A stretch of DNA of 64,000 nucleotides from Ananas comosus (GCF_001540865.1 NC_033644.1:6945895-7009894); one strand, 5' to 3'. Counted from the first letter of the stretch, positions 35,864-47,406 are shown. The notes: a model not told the origin generated them from the letters alone. Made by a program: numbers and translations.

Positions 35864-36666
35864 CCTATCAAATAAGCCAGATAATCACATTATAAAATAT
35901 ATAAGCATGACAGATTTAGGATAGGAGCGTATTCCAGGCGTGTGATTTTTATTTCAATCCCACTATCACTCTGTTGGAAACAAATAGGGAGAAGATTTTT
36001 TTTTATGATTTTTGACATTGTTATTATTATTATTATTATTATTTATTTATTACTATTTTAATTTTGGTCTCCTCGTAATCTCATTCTAGTGGATCGATCG
36101 GAAACTCCACCAATTCAGACCACTGGCATCCCGATTGAAATGCTAGATACGATAAAGGGCCATAATGATGATACATAAATGCAGTTATTATTAAGTTGTA
36201 ATTAATAATTCATCCTTTAAAAACAGTCGATACACTAAAGCAAAATTCTTCAGCGAATTAACAACTTCTAATATTAAATTTATAAATTTAGGAGCTGAAA
36301 TCTTAGTTAGTAATACAATAGTTAAAATCACTATTTTTATGTTTTAAAAGATCCACAAAATTTAGAAGCACCTCAATCTTTCCTCAGACACTGCAATTAC
36401 ACGGTAAAATTTACGAACAAAAAATTATAACAATAATAGTTTTGTCTAAAGGGCATTTGATTCGGCATAAAATGAACTGAAAAATTATTTTCGGTGTGAA
36501 AAATATTTTTTACTTATTTGGTTTGACGTAAAAATATTTTTCATAAATAGAAGTTTTTATTTTCTGTCTTTAAAAAAAAAAATTCAAGCTATGTAAAATT
36601 TTATTTATTTATTTTATATGGAACCAAACATTTTTTTTTTTTTCAACTAAATAAATATTGATAAAC
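35864..36666. repeat. Third partial copy of the AT-rich block, shortened by one-base losses
   Basis: Aligns over its full length with 39169-39996 in copy B. Most differences are single missing bases in short runs, for example TTTAGGATAGG against TTTAGGGATAGG, CGTGTGATT against CGTGTTGATT, CCCACTATCAC against CCCACTTATCAC, and TAGTGGATCGATCGG against TAGGTGGATCGGATCGG. There is no gene in it. Confidence 0.85.
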
Positions 36667-36668
36667 TG

Positions 36669-37211
36669 CTAAATCCCACGTCCTCCACAAGAGCCCACAA
36701 CAGGATACCCCATCACCACATGACCTGCCTCTTCATAATGATGATGATGATCATGGTTCCCTCCTCCTCCTCCTCCTCCTCCTCCTCTCTTCACCACCCT
36801 CCTCACAGAAAAATTCACGATCCCATTCCTCCTCCCCTCTCCATCCCTCAACCTGTAGCTCAAAAGGTGCAGGTACCCGGCCGGGCCATGCGAAAACTCC
36901 GCCACCGGCACTGCCGCCGCTGCCACCGGCACGGGCACGGTCCCCCCATGCTGCTTCCTGCACCCGACCTCGACGCGTATCGACCGCGCGGAGCTCGGAA
37001 GCCCCACCAGAAGCCGCTCGTTCCACGTGGGGCAGCTCCCGCCGTCGCGGTCGGGCGCGGTCGCCGCCGCGTCATGGGGCCCCGTCCGGACCGTCACAAA
37101 CGCGTCCTTCTCGACGGGCCGGCTGTGGCGGCCCACCCGCAAGTCCTCCGCAGAGATTATGATGATTTCTAACAACGTCGACGATGATGACGGTGTCGGT
37201 GACGCGGCCAT
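36669..37211 (-). CDS. C2-domain protein, BON1-associated-protein-like (copy B)
   Basis: Intact single-exon frame of 180 codons, the tandem duplicate of the gene at 28252-28800. Differences from copy A include Ser for Gly at residue 30, His for Arg in the RTGPRD motif, Pro for Leu in TALDRD, a shortened loop after the EVG motif, and one or two extra Gly in the glycine run. The C2 core motifs (LLEIIIISAEDLR, CPTWNERLLVGLP) are unchanged, so both copies could be functional. Homology to copy A starts exactly at the stop codon; downstream of it lies the 0.8-kb block at 35864-36666, which would supply this copy's 3' end. Confidence 0.8.
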   Translation of the reverse strand: MAASPTPSSSSTLLEIIIISAEDLRVGRHSRPVEKDAFVTVRTGPHDAAATAPDRDGGSCPTWNERLLVGLPSSARSIRVEVGCRKQHGGTVPVPVAAAAVPVAEFSHGPAGYLHLLSYRLRDGEGRRNGIVNFSVRRVVKRGGGGGGGGGNHDHHHHYEEAGHVVMGYPVVGSCGGRGI

Positions 37212-37507
37212 GATAAATTAGTTCGTGAATAAAGATGTATATAGAGTAGGGAATAGCTAGTTAGGGTTTTTCTTTTATATATATATATATGTATGTATAT
37301 ATAAGCAGTAGATACGTAAGTAGTGGGGTTTGGATTGTTATGGAAAGTGGAGAGGAACTAACGTGCGAATCGAAAGTGCGAGGACGCTACTGTTGGCGCG
37401 TGGTCTAGAAAACGCGGGTTTTGAACGTTGGAATGTGTTGGTGTGGAAAAAATTGCGCGTTTTGCGGTAAAAAATAGATTAGGGTTAAGACCCCTGTGGA
37501 CCTGGTC

Positions 37508-37718
37508 CTAGGGGTGTAATGTGGGCCGTGCTGGGCTGGCACGGCCTACATTTTTTGGGCCGAATGGGCCAAGAAGTACCCCGGCACTGCCCAATTTCAG
37601 ATCCGGGCCGGGGTGGGCCAGGCTAGTTTTCTCACAACTCGAGCCCAGCACAGCACCCGGCCCGAGCGGTACGGGCCGTGCCAGGCCAGGTCGGGCCGGG
37701 CTCCGAGCCGCCCATTAT
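37508..37718. mobile_element. GGCC-rich hAT-like fragment (copy B)
   Basis: Copy of the fragment at 29093-29310 carried by the tandem duplication, with a few substitutions. Confidence 0.35.
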
Positions 37719-37786
37719 TATTTTTAAAATACAATAAATTTTAAAATATAAAATATTTATATATATAATTAAACTATAAAATTTAG

Positions 37787-38835
37787 GAAAAACTTCAAAT
37801 ACCCCATGTGGTTTCGCACTTTTTTACTTTAGTACCTTGTGGTTTAACGTGTATCAAGTTAGTACCCTGTGGTTTCGCACTTTCTCACTTTCCTGTTAAA
37901 GGGTGCAGTTTACACATCAACACATCAAAGAAGAAATAGTACAACAAGAGAAAAAATAGTAAAATAAGAGAAGAAATAGTGTAAATATTTCTTCTTAAAT
38001 AGTGCAATAAAAGGAGAAACAGTGTAAATATCTCCCAGAGAGTGTAACTTTCATTTAAAGAGTGTAAGGGCAGTTTACATTTAAAAAAGTGCAACTTACG
38101 TCTATAATAGTGCAACGTTCTTTTAAAACACTGCAATTTAATCTTAACCGTACAAATTCATCTTCTTCTCTGGTTTTCTTTATTATTCTCTAGTTTTTGG
38201 TTTTTTTTTTTTTTTTTTGAAACAAACAAAAGTGCTAATTCAGAAATGTTCTCGTGCATTCCTTGCTCTTCTTGCCTCCGCACCGTCGAGGCCGCGCTCG
38301 TTGTCGCCCTCTGGGGTAGGCAGGTGGGCTGCGTGTCCCCTCCCTCGCCAGCGAGCTTCTTGACGCTGAGAAATGCTTTCTCTTTATCGTCGACAGCGGT
38401 GGTGGGAACGCGAGTTCCAAGAAGTAGATTTGGTTGGTGCAAAATCCGCTGCAGCGGAAATGGATGGCAAAGGCGGAGGAAGAGGACGCGTTACCGTCCT
38501 TGTTATCATCGCAGAGGGCCGCGGAGGAGATGGAGGAGGGTCGGAGAAAAAAAAAAAAGAGGAGCGCAGTACGGCCTCGGCGAGGTCGGAGGCGAGTAGG
38601 GCGAGGGGTATGCGGGCGAAGGTGAGGGTGAGGGCGTGAGGTGCAGAGACGATGGGACCGTTTCCGCTTTCGCCGCCGTCGCCTTCTTCGGCGAGAAAAA
38701 AAAGGTGAGAGAAAAAGGTAAAAGGGTATTTTGGTCAGTTTATTAAAAATCCGACTCGAATCTGCAAAATCGAAAAATGTGGTTCACTTTTGCAAAAGTG
38801 CAAAACTAGTGAATTCTTTTTTATGTAAATTGGCC
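37787..38835. mobile_element. Mutator-type segment with one terminus (copy B)
   Basis: Duplicate of the segment at 29377-30453. Here the right terminus ends in the full GGCC seen in MULE-1. Slightly shorter GC-rich middle. Confidence 0.55.
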
Positions 38836-39325
38836 AAAAATTATCGTAATTCGATAATTAGCAATTGGATTGAAATGCTAGATGAGATAAGGGTCCATAA
38901 ATTGATGATACTTAAAATACAGTTAGAAATATATTGAGTGTAGGTAATAATTCATCCTCTAATAGTCAAAACCCAAAACAACTACAGCGAATTTCTGTTA
39001 AGAGTTTGCAACTTATAATATTAAACTTAAAAGTTTGGGGGCTAAGACATAGTTTTGGAATATGACAATTAAAATCACCACTTTTATATTTTGAAAAGTC
39101 TAAAAAAATTAACTAGAAACGCTTCAATAATTTTTCCTCTGATACTATAAACTTGCAATAAAGTTTACTATCAAATAAGCAGATAATCACATTATAAAAA
39201 TATATAAGCATGACAGATTTAGGGATAGGAGCGTATTCCAGGCGTGTTGATTTTTATTTCAATCCCACTTATCACTCTGTTGGAAACAAATAGGGAGAAG
39301 ATTTTTTTTTTATGATCTTTTGACA

Positions 39326-39365
<40 letters not shown>

Positions 39366-40092
39366 TTTTAATTTTTGGTCTCCCTCGTAATCTCATTCTA
39401 GGTGGATCGGATCGGAAGCTCCACCAATTCAGACCACTGGCATCCCGATTGAAATGCTAGATACGATAAAGGGCCATAAATTGATGATACATAAATGCAG
39501 TTATGTATTAAGTGTAATTAATAATTCATCCTTTAAAAACAGTCGATACACTAAAGCAAAATTCTTCAGCGAATTAACAACTTCTAATATTAAATTTATA
39601 AATTTAGGAGCTGAAATCTAGTTTAGTAATACAATAGTTAAAATCACTATTTTTATGTTTTAAAAGATCCACAAAATTTAGAAGCACCTCAATCTTTCCT
39701 CAGACACTGCAAACTTACGGTAAAATTTACGAACAAAAAATTATAACAATAATAGTTTTGTCTAAAGGGGCATTTGATTCGGCATAAAATGAACTGAAAA
39801 ATTATTTTCGGTGTGAAAAATATTTTTTTACTTATTTGGTTTGACGTAAAAATATTTTTTCATAAAAGTAGAAGTTTTTATTTTCTGTCTTTTAAAAAAA
39901 AAAAATTCAAGCTATGTAAAATTTTATTTATTTATTTTTATATGGAACCAAACATTTTTTTTTTTTTTTCAACTAAATAAATATTGATAAACAAAAATTT
40001 ATCCAAATAAATGAATTAATGGTCACCATCTTGATATCTGGGCAATAGAAACGTGAGGTTGCCACCGCAGTTACAACTCCCAAGAAAAAGAG

Positions 40093-40151
40093 AAATATCT
40101 CGGGCCAGCGTGGAACCTCCCAAGATATTTTCAGAATCTCAGCCTATAAAA
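40093..40151 (+). promoter_or_regulatory. Evening-element pair and TATA box, COR27-like copy B
   Basis: Same layout as copy A: AAATATCT at 40093-40100, minus-strand AAAATATCT at 40123-40131, TATAAAA at 40145-40151. Unlike copy A, the sequence upstream is not interrupted by MULE-2. Confidence 0.6.
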
Positions 40152-40276
40152 AACAGGCCCCCCCCGACTCCACACAAAATACAGAGATTTTTCTCTTTTT
40201 TTTTTTTTTTGGCTTGTTTTGTTATTTTTTTGTGTGTGTTCGTGCTCAATCGAATCATAGATTCGTAATTTAATTT

Positions 40277-40552
40277 ATGGATCTGAGGGAGATAGCCGAC
40301 AGCTCCCGGCGGCGCTGGACGGATCTGCAGCACGCCTCCTTCCTCAGCTGTCTGGAGGAGTCCTTCGTCCGGGGGTCGCTGCTCGGCTTTGACGCCAGCT
40401 GCCACCGCCGCCACCGCCTCCGCCGCTGCCGCCGCCCCCCTCGCCTCGACCGAATCCTCCCCGACAGCGCCACCGAGTCGACCCGCGACCTCAGCCGCAA
40501 CCCTGATCGCCAGCCGGACCGGCCCGCCGACGGGGCGGTCGAATTAGACTGA
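40277..40552 (+). CDS. COR27/COR28-like cold- and clock-regulated protein, short form (copy B)
   Basis: Frame of 91 codons, nearly identical to 34674-34949; the only protein difference seen is Val for Ala four residues from the end. The WTD-x-x-H and LPDSATESTRDL motifs are unchanged. The two copies are more alike here than in flanking DNA, which fits a recent duplication or constraint. Same reservations about length as for copy A: it may be only the first exon of a longer or decayed gene. Confidence 0.5.
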   Translation: MDLREIADSSRRRWTDLQHASFLSCLEESFVRGSLLGFDASCHRRHRLRRCRRPPRLDRILPDSATESTRDLSRNPDRQPDRPADGAVELD

Positions 40553-41479
40553 CCGCGCATGCGGAATTTAGGCCTAGTTTGAAAATGCGTTGCCCAGGGC
40601 ACCTAATTTTACATCTGAGAGAGTACTAGCTAAGGAGCTGTTTGATTGGATTTTTAATTGAAAAATATAGTAGCTAAAAAATACAGCAGTTATAATTATA
40701 TATATATTTTGTTTGATTTGATGCACTTGAAAGTGCTATGACTATTAATTATTTGTTTGGTTGAATAGTTAAGAAGCGCATTTGAAAAATTTTGTCATCT
40801 TATAATTGTGATGGAAAAATTGCTTGCAATGTTAAAAGAAAATATATTTTTATTTGAAAATAATTTGGAAGGAAAGTATATTTCTTTGTTTAAAATTATT
40901 TTTTCAAATACTGTAGTTGGAAGTATAGCCGATTTGAGTGTAATTTGAATTGCTGTAATTGGGGCTCTTTGTATAATTTCAACTGTAGTTAGACTTAAAC
41001 GCACAAAATCAAACACCTGAATTGAAACTATATGTAATTATAACTTATAACTGTAGTGCAGTTATAAATACATACAATCAAATAATTTCTAAAATATATA
41101 TTTTTGGGTTTCATATTTTCGGTTTAAAAAATGACGGTGGGAATTCCCACTGAAAAAATATTTTGCTGCATATTTCTCTGGTGGAGAGAATATTATCATT
41201 TTAAAATATTTACGACCTTTTGATTCTCTAAAATATCAGATTAGATATGTTTGGATAATACATATCCAGAATTAGACTATAATGCTTCTATGAGCACGAG
41301 TCATTAGCACTATTAAGACTTGTGTGATTAATACGATCTAAAATTGTGCTATTAAGACTTGTGTGATTAATAAGATCTAAAAGATAAAAATAATCAAAAA
41401 TAGTAAATTTAATGGTAAAAGTTTGGTAATACAAAATACTTAAGTGCTATGAGAAGTATTTCGGTCGGATTTGCATATC

Positions 41480-41517
<38 letters not shown>

Positions 41518-41520
<3 letters not shown>

Positions 41521-41759
41521 TTTGGGTTGGTCTCCGTGGATCAGCGAGTGGAGTGCCACGTCTTGTGCTTCTTCTTTTTTTCAATTTTTGTATGTTTTTG
41601 ATAGATTTTTTTCTTTTTTCTTTTTTTTTTTTTTTGGGTGTTATCTGACCAAAGTCGGTGAGTATTGTCTGACCCAATTTAATTAGTAGCTGCCAAAGAT
41701 GGTGAGTATTGTCTTAGCTAATTTAATTAGTAGTTGCTTTCATGATTCTTGTTTGGCTT
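41518..41759. other. Short intergenic stretch between duplication and Copia element
   Basis: It includes a T-rich run near 41610-41636 and a small direct repeat (AAGTCGGTGAGTATTGTCTGA near 41652 and AAAGATGGTGAGTATTGTCTTA near 41695). No gene. Confidence 0.5.
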
Positions 41760-42091
41760 TGTCGGAAGCGTAATTTTCTCTAATACCAATTGTATAATTC
41801 AAAATCTAAAATAAAATAAAATAATATAAAGAAGAGAGATTAGAGGAGAAAGAAATAACTAAACTAATGCTTTATTAATAAAAAATAATTAATTACATTC
41901 TAGGCAACACCAATGCAGCCATATTAATTATGACTTATTCACCAATACCTAACTATATATAGCTATCAAATCATAACAGATGATAAATCCAATTTTACTT
42001 TGGATAATTACGTATCCTGACCATAATCAGATAAAAGATCTAAACTTATCTCTAATTATATTTTAATTAAGTTTGGATTATTATTCCAACA
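41760..42091 (-). repeat. 3' LTR of the Copia element
   Basis: Direct repeat of 43410-43747, bounded TG...CA in plus-strand reading. Differences from the partner LTR are scattered substitutions and small indels, so the insertion is not very recent. Confidence 0.85.
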
Positions 42092-42699
42092 TCCTCCCTT
42101 AATCCAAACTTTATCTTCAAGCTGCGAACTCCGTGAAATGCGCATTTTGATTTTGTAATCTCTGTTGCTGTTGTTGTCGTCGTATTCGAGTTGTCCAACA
42201 TGACGCCTGTCCAATAATGTTGTCATGCACGAAATATTTGCCACCTGTAATTCTGATTATCCACATTATCCTTAAAGATCTGCGGGTTCCTGCGAATATC
42301 TTAAAAAATATGTAATTTTGAAAAAATTGGATCGATATGAATTTTGTAATTTTGTGGTAGCCGAGAAAAATTTGATCGATGCGGATGTTTATTCGATACA
42401 TTGATCTCGTGTGAATTTTCATATACTTTCTGTTTTCGTAAATTTAATTTGTGATTTGCATCTTCGATCACATCAAAATAATGGTAAATTTTCTCTCTGC
42501 TTTGTTGCATTATTTTTTCGTCAACAGAAATTTCTTCAATCATATTATCATTGCGAACTTTGTCGTCGATCTGAGTTGCACTATTTTGATCATCAACATA
42601 CTTTTCACGAATATGATCTTCTTCATGATTTTGATCAAATTTTTCTTTTCAAATTGGGGCTTCTGTATTTTCGCTGTTTGGTTGAATTTTTTCTTCTTC

Positions 42700-43025
42700 T
42701 TGAATTTCATTCTCTTCCTGCAAATTTTCTTCTCCAATTTTTAATAGAATTCTCCACGCTTCTCGTGCCGTCTTTATTGTTGAAATTTTTCCAACCAACG
42801 ATAGATCCACTGCTTGAAAATATATAATAGAGCTTCTCTATCTCTCTTTTTAAATTCTTTTTTACCAAATTTTTTTTCATAATTTCTATTCTCCACTACA
42901 TCCCATAAATCTTGTGATTCAAAAAAACATTGAACGATGATTGTCCATCGTTTAAAGTTTGTTCCATCGAACTTTGGTAAATTAGGTTGAATAAACCAAT
43001 TATTTAAATCCGTGACAAAACTTGA
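42700..43025 (-). pseudogene. Broken Copia gag (UBN2/DUF4219-type) fragment
   Basis: The minus strand reads NLPKFDGTNFKRW, then a stretch with CFFESQDLWDVVE and a KKRDREALLYIF segment, the hallmark of plant Copia Gag. The frame hits a stop at 42774-42776. A neighbouring frame carries on with KTAREAWRILLKIGEE, so a frameshift near 42795 separates the parts. Later frames are short. Confidence 0.75.
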
Positions 43026-43395
43026 AAATCCGAAAAATAAGTTTCAGATTTGTACCTTTCTGTTTAGATGACGTCCTTAGTTCATCGAGATCTCGCCAAA
43101 TTTTCTGTACTTCGGCTTATTTGCCTAGCCCTCCTGGCTATCTAGTCAAGTCTTCTTGGATCTCTTCAGGGGCTCTCCTCGCTCTCTTTTCGTCAAACAT
43201 CACAACCACCTGCTGTCGTTTGTTCCGCGAAGGCCAACTTCTTCAAAACGATTCCTTCGCTTTGGTTTCAGCTGAACGTCACCTTAGTCAATCTGCTACG
43301 AGTCGCTTGACTTTGACCTAGCTATCTGGTATATTAGATCTATATTCTTTTCGAATATGTTGTCATCTGGTTTGTAAGTCACACGGTACTTTCTA

Positions 43396-43407
43396 GCTCT
43401 GATACCA
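43396..43407 (-). other. Primer-binding site (initiator Met tRNA)
   Basis: Minus-strand TGGTATCAGAGC, two bases inside the 5' LTR. This 12-mer is complementary to the 3' end of plant initiator Met tRNA and is standard in Copia elements. Confidence 0.9.
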
Positions 43408-43409
43408 CT

Positions 43410-43747
43410 TGTTGGAAGCATGATTTTCTTTGATACCAATTATATAACCCATGATTTAAAATAGAACAAAATAATATGGAGAAGAGATATTGGAGGAAGA
43501 AATAACTAAACTAATATTTTATTAATAAAAGGTAATTAATTACATTCTAGGCAACACCTATGCAGCTATGTCAATTATGGCTTATTCCTCTAATTAACCC
43601 ATACCTAACTATATATAGTCATCAAATCATAACAAATGATAAATCCAATTTTACTTTGGATAATTACATATCCTGATCATAATCAAATAAAAAATTTAAA
43701 CTTATCTCTAATTATATTTTAATTAAGTTTGGATTATTATTCCAACA
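43410..43747 (-). repeat. 5' LTR of the Copia element
   Basis: Adjacent to the primer-binding site, hence the 5' LTR in minus-strand orientation. Confidence 0.85.
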
Positions 43748-43960
43748 AGTTTGTTTTACTTTGTAAAATTGTAGCTTGAGAAGTGCTAAGTTTAATCGAT
43801 TTATTTGTACCTTACATAGTTGATTAAGACTTAATTTGGTATTGAGGTCTATCTGACGCTATTAGATAAAATAAAGTTTGGGTAAAAGTATGTAGGGATA
43901 TGCTTTTGCTTTTTCCAGTAAGACCGCAGAAAAAATATTGTAACCGACTCATCGCGATAT

Positions 43961-45947
43961 TGTAGTGACCTTGGTGTTTAGCGATCTCTGTGATCAGCAT
44001 CTGTGGCTTATCGGCACGTCTGGTGGGTGTCGAGACAAGTCGGAGTCGTTTTGGCGTGAAATGGATGCAAAACGGACTCAGCGCGACGCGAGAGTGGAGT
44101 TCTGATACTAAAATCTATAAAATGTAGGATTTCAGTGTTGAGTATCGATACCTGGGGAGGAGTACCGGTACCCCAGTGATATTACAGAACTGGATGCTCT
44201 CGGGTTTGCGTAGGTTCGATGCTGAGTACCGGTACCTGTTGTCGAGTACCGGTATCGAGCTCGGGTACCGGTACTGCATCGGGCTGGTACCGGTACCCAG
44301 CATGCGAGACTGTGGTTTGAGGGGCCGAGTACCGGTATTCAAGTTAGGTACCGGTAGTCCAAGTGGAAAATGAGTTAGTGAGGAGTATTTTGGTCTTTTT
44401 GGTGGTGGATAGTATCGCCACCTACCCCAACCTATTTATCTACCTAAGAAGCTTGGGAACTCAATTAGCTTCTCCTCTCCCTCTCTCTCTCTAGCTTGTT
44501 GCCTTGTTGGTTTGGAAGGTTGAGGAACGAGCTAATTGTTCTTCTCGCCATCTTGGTGGTTCGCGCGTGTGCCGTGGTGGAGACCGGTTGAGGCCATCAG
44601 AGGTCGAGCGCGCGCGAGGTTTCTCTTTTCGACTTCTAGCCGACGTTGAACGAGCGGTCGAGATAGGTTAATGTTTACCGAAATCGTCGGATTTCCTTCT
44701 ATGTCCTAAAAGTGTCAGCATGTATTATTGGTTTTGTTCATTATGTTAGTAGCTCGAATTCATCGATTGCATAGCTTTTGTGGAATCTGAGTTTGGAGAT
44801 TAATTCTAGAATATTTTTACATGTTGAACTGGGAATTGACTTAGGAGAAAACATGTTAAACCCTACACTGTCATTTTCTAAAAAAGTTACCAGATTTAGC
44901 TTCAGGAGCCGTGGTTCTCTTGTATCCCCATTGTTAGTGCGTACTGGATACACATATTAGTGTAGGGTGAGTTTACGCTCGTACTGAGGGGCTGGACTTG
45001 TTGTACAGTGGTGTGTAGACTGTTCCATACTGTCGGATGCCGTCGTGGTTAACGATGGACCCAAATTTGCATCAGATTGTGCGAAGGGCACATTAGCTTT
45101 GGTTGGTAGACCAGTTTGACTCATTTATATTGATTATAGCTTGCATGAGCCTGATTGAGCTCGATAGAGATACGCTTGCATACTCGGTTGGATCGCGCCC
45201 ATGAGTGCCGCTCTGGAGTCTGGCTATTTTGCGTTGATGTTGTAGTAGTCCAGGTTGGACTTTTGCTCTTCACCAGCTGTCCTCGGGGTGGTGTACGGTG
45301 TAGCTTAGACAGGCGGAACGAGCGTATCACAGTCCCTGTGGATTGGGTCAGTAACGGCTGATTTCTTAGCTAGTGATGCATATGTTTACAGAGATCTTGA
45401 TGTGCATAGTGGTAGAATAGTAGCATGTAGCTGTAGAGTCTTTCCAGCTTTCCTTACTACCCTTTGCGCATATTTCTGTAGACTTAGTGGGTGGGCCGTT
45501 GAGATCGGTGGCGGTACCCACTGAGGACTACTCTGTTTTGCAGTAGTTCTCACACCCAGTTGTTGACACCTTTTGCAGAGGCTTCGTCTGCGACTGCTGC
45601 TGTTGCTGTTGCTGATTCGAACCGTGGTAAGGGAGTTGCGAGTTAGATCCCTACCAGCCCTGTCGTCGTGCTAGAGGAGCACCCATCCGAGGTAGTTTTG
45701 GGGTTTTTGTACATATAGTTATGTTGTCGTTGTATTCGCTGGAGCGAGTTGGTTAGTGGACTTTTGTATGTACAGTGCCCCTTTATGTTATATACATACA
45801 TTGTTTAGTTCTTGCAGCTCGATACACTTGGTTGTGGCTATGAATTATTTACAGGTACATCTATCGCTTCGTATATACGAAAAATTTCTATGTATACGGC
45901 GGGTCTGTTGGCGTACCCGAGGAAACGTGGTAATCCGAGGCATGACA
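43961..45947 (+). mobile_element. Solo LTR of 1987 bp
   Basis: Starts TGTAGTGACC and ends GGCATGACA (TG...CA). Both flanks are GATAT (43956-43960 and 45948-45952), a perfect 5-bp target duplication, and there is no second LTR or coding region. Length and end sequence suggest a Gypsy (Tekay-like) family. It carries several GGTACCGGTAC-type words at 44165-44355. A related LTR stump is at 4836-4889. Confidence 0.85.
44160..44360. repeat. GTACCGGTAC-word cluster inside the solo LTR
   Basis: About eight occurrences of GTACCGGTA or close variants in 200 bases, each a self-complementary word. Function unknown; it may be LTR regulatory sequence. Confidence 0.7.
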
Positions 45948-46129
45948 GATATGATGAACGCAATATTACGTACAGAAACAAATAGGGTATTTTTTTCATC
46001 GTACTTTCTCACCGCACGTAATGCAATCTCCCCGCAGTCCCAAACGAAACTCCGTGTTTAATGGTAGATATTAAAGGTCCTAAGTTGGAAACCTAGTTGC
46101 TGTATATTTCTTGCAAAATTTATTTTGAA

Positions 46130-46645
46130 AAGATAAAAAAAAACAAATAACTTGTCACCTTTCTCCTGAGGTGTTTTCGATGATGAAATTTTCGAATCAA
46201 CAATCGACTCCGTTAGACTTGATCTAGGGTATTTGAAGTTTCTAGAAAATAATTTATGTGATTTTTTGATATCATTTACTTAGTGATCGAAAGAATTCAA
46301 AATCAATAATTTTTAATGGTTGATATCTGCCGTTTTCAAGTTTAACGGTGTAGAAGTATTCAAATTAGATGAAATTTTGATACAAAATTTTTTATACTAT
46401 CTACAACAAGATCAATATTTCTGATCAAAAATTTTAGTGCTATGTCACCACTTTTTATAGGATTTTTATTTTCAGCCGTTAAAAATTATTGATTTTGAAT
46501 CCTTTTGATTGGGCTAGGTAAATGATATCGAAAACATAGCAAAAATTTATATATTATATATAATATATATATATATAATATTATATATATATATATATAT
46601 TATATATATATATATATATAATAATATATAATATAATATGATACC
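46130..46645. mobile_element. Degraded MITE-like sequence ending in (TA)n
   Basis: Shares words with the palindromic element at 50027-50525 (CTAGAAGTTTCAAATACYCTAGATC-type word, GATATCATTTAC, TTTTTAACGGYYGRTAT). It ends in a TA/TATAA tract at 46557-46640. Confidence 0.45.
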
Positions 46646-46876
46646 CTACAGAACCCTAATCTGCTTTAAAAGTACCAATAGTCATTGGCTTGGTAAGTTT
46701 TGGCCCCTGGATTAAGACGATGTGCGGTTAGGATGATTGTGGCCCCCTAAGGGTTAAGGTGTGGTTGGTTGATAAGATAATTCTAACGATAAAAATATCA
46801 AAGGCAGAGATCTAACGTATAAATTTTACAAGCACCAAAGTCTGTGGCTTTACAGCACATAGCCTGACTATAATAT

Positions 46877-47406
46877 ATAACGGGTGAAACTGAGCCGAGC
46901 TCGAACGCGACTCTTATGTCAGCTCAATTCGCTGAAATTAATTTCGAGCGCTTAAATCTATGCCAAGCTCGCTTTGAAATTAATTCGTAGCCGAGCTCGA
47001 GCCGAGCGACTAATTTTCGAGTCGAGCCGAAGCTCGCAGCTCTAACGAGCCCGATGAAATATCTCGTGACCATATATATAATCAATAAGTTAATTTATAG
47101 AACTTAACTTACAATTTGATGGCAACATGTCCAATAGTTCAAAATACCAAATAATTATAAAAATATCAGCTAGGTACTTCCCTGACTGAATGAGGGCTAT
47201 GAGAGAGAGCAAGAAGGACGAAATAGTTAGGGATTTGGGAATTTGATGTTATCATTTTTTAAGGGTTATGTGCAACAGTAAAATCTGAAAGAGGAGTGTG
47301 TTATGTAAATTTAGAGTTGGTCAATTGCACGGTTGTACTTGTTGGTTTATTTTATGGGCCAACACATAATGGCCAAAATTAAATTAAACCTATATATATA
47401 TAAAAC

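Larger units (their letters stand above)
36669..41517. repeat. Tandem duplication, copy B (lacks MULE-2)
   Basis: Carries the same order of elements as copy A: C2 gene, GGCC-rich fragment, MULE-type segment, AT-rich block, COR27-like frame, AT-rich MITE. It ends in a poly(A) run at 41482-41517, then unrelated sequence. The join near 39985-40005 is the uninterrupted version of the MULE-2 insertion site. Confidence 0.9.
41760..43747 (-). mobile_element. Miniature Copia-type LTR retrotransposon
   Basis: Two direct LTRs of 332 and 338 bp bound a 1.3-kb interior. On the minus strand the 5' LTR begins TGTTGGAATAATAATCCAAA and is followed after two bases by TGGTATCAGAGC, the classic initiator-Met-tRNA primer-binding site. 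A purine tract (TAAGGGAGGA) sits directly before the 3' LTR. The interior contains a broken gag and no reverse transcriptase, protease or integrase, so it needs proteins in trans. No clear 5-bp target duplication was found. Confidence 0.9.

Noticed and set aside
41471..41686. Lys-rich 71-codon frame
   Set aside because: Begins with the translation of a poly(A) run.
41750..43753. GTTTG on both sides of the Copia element as a target duplication
   Set aside because: The words are not at equal distance from the LTR ends (four extra bases on the left, one on the right), so the match is likely chance.
44160..44360. GTACCGGTAC words as a protein-binding operator array
   Set aside because: They lie inside a solo LTR and have irregular spacing; with no other evidence they are listed only as a repeat cluster.
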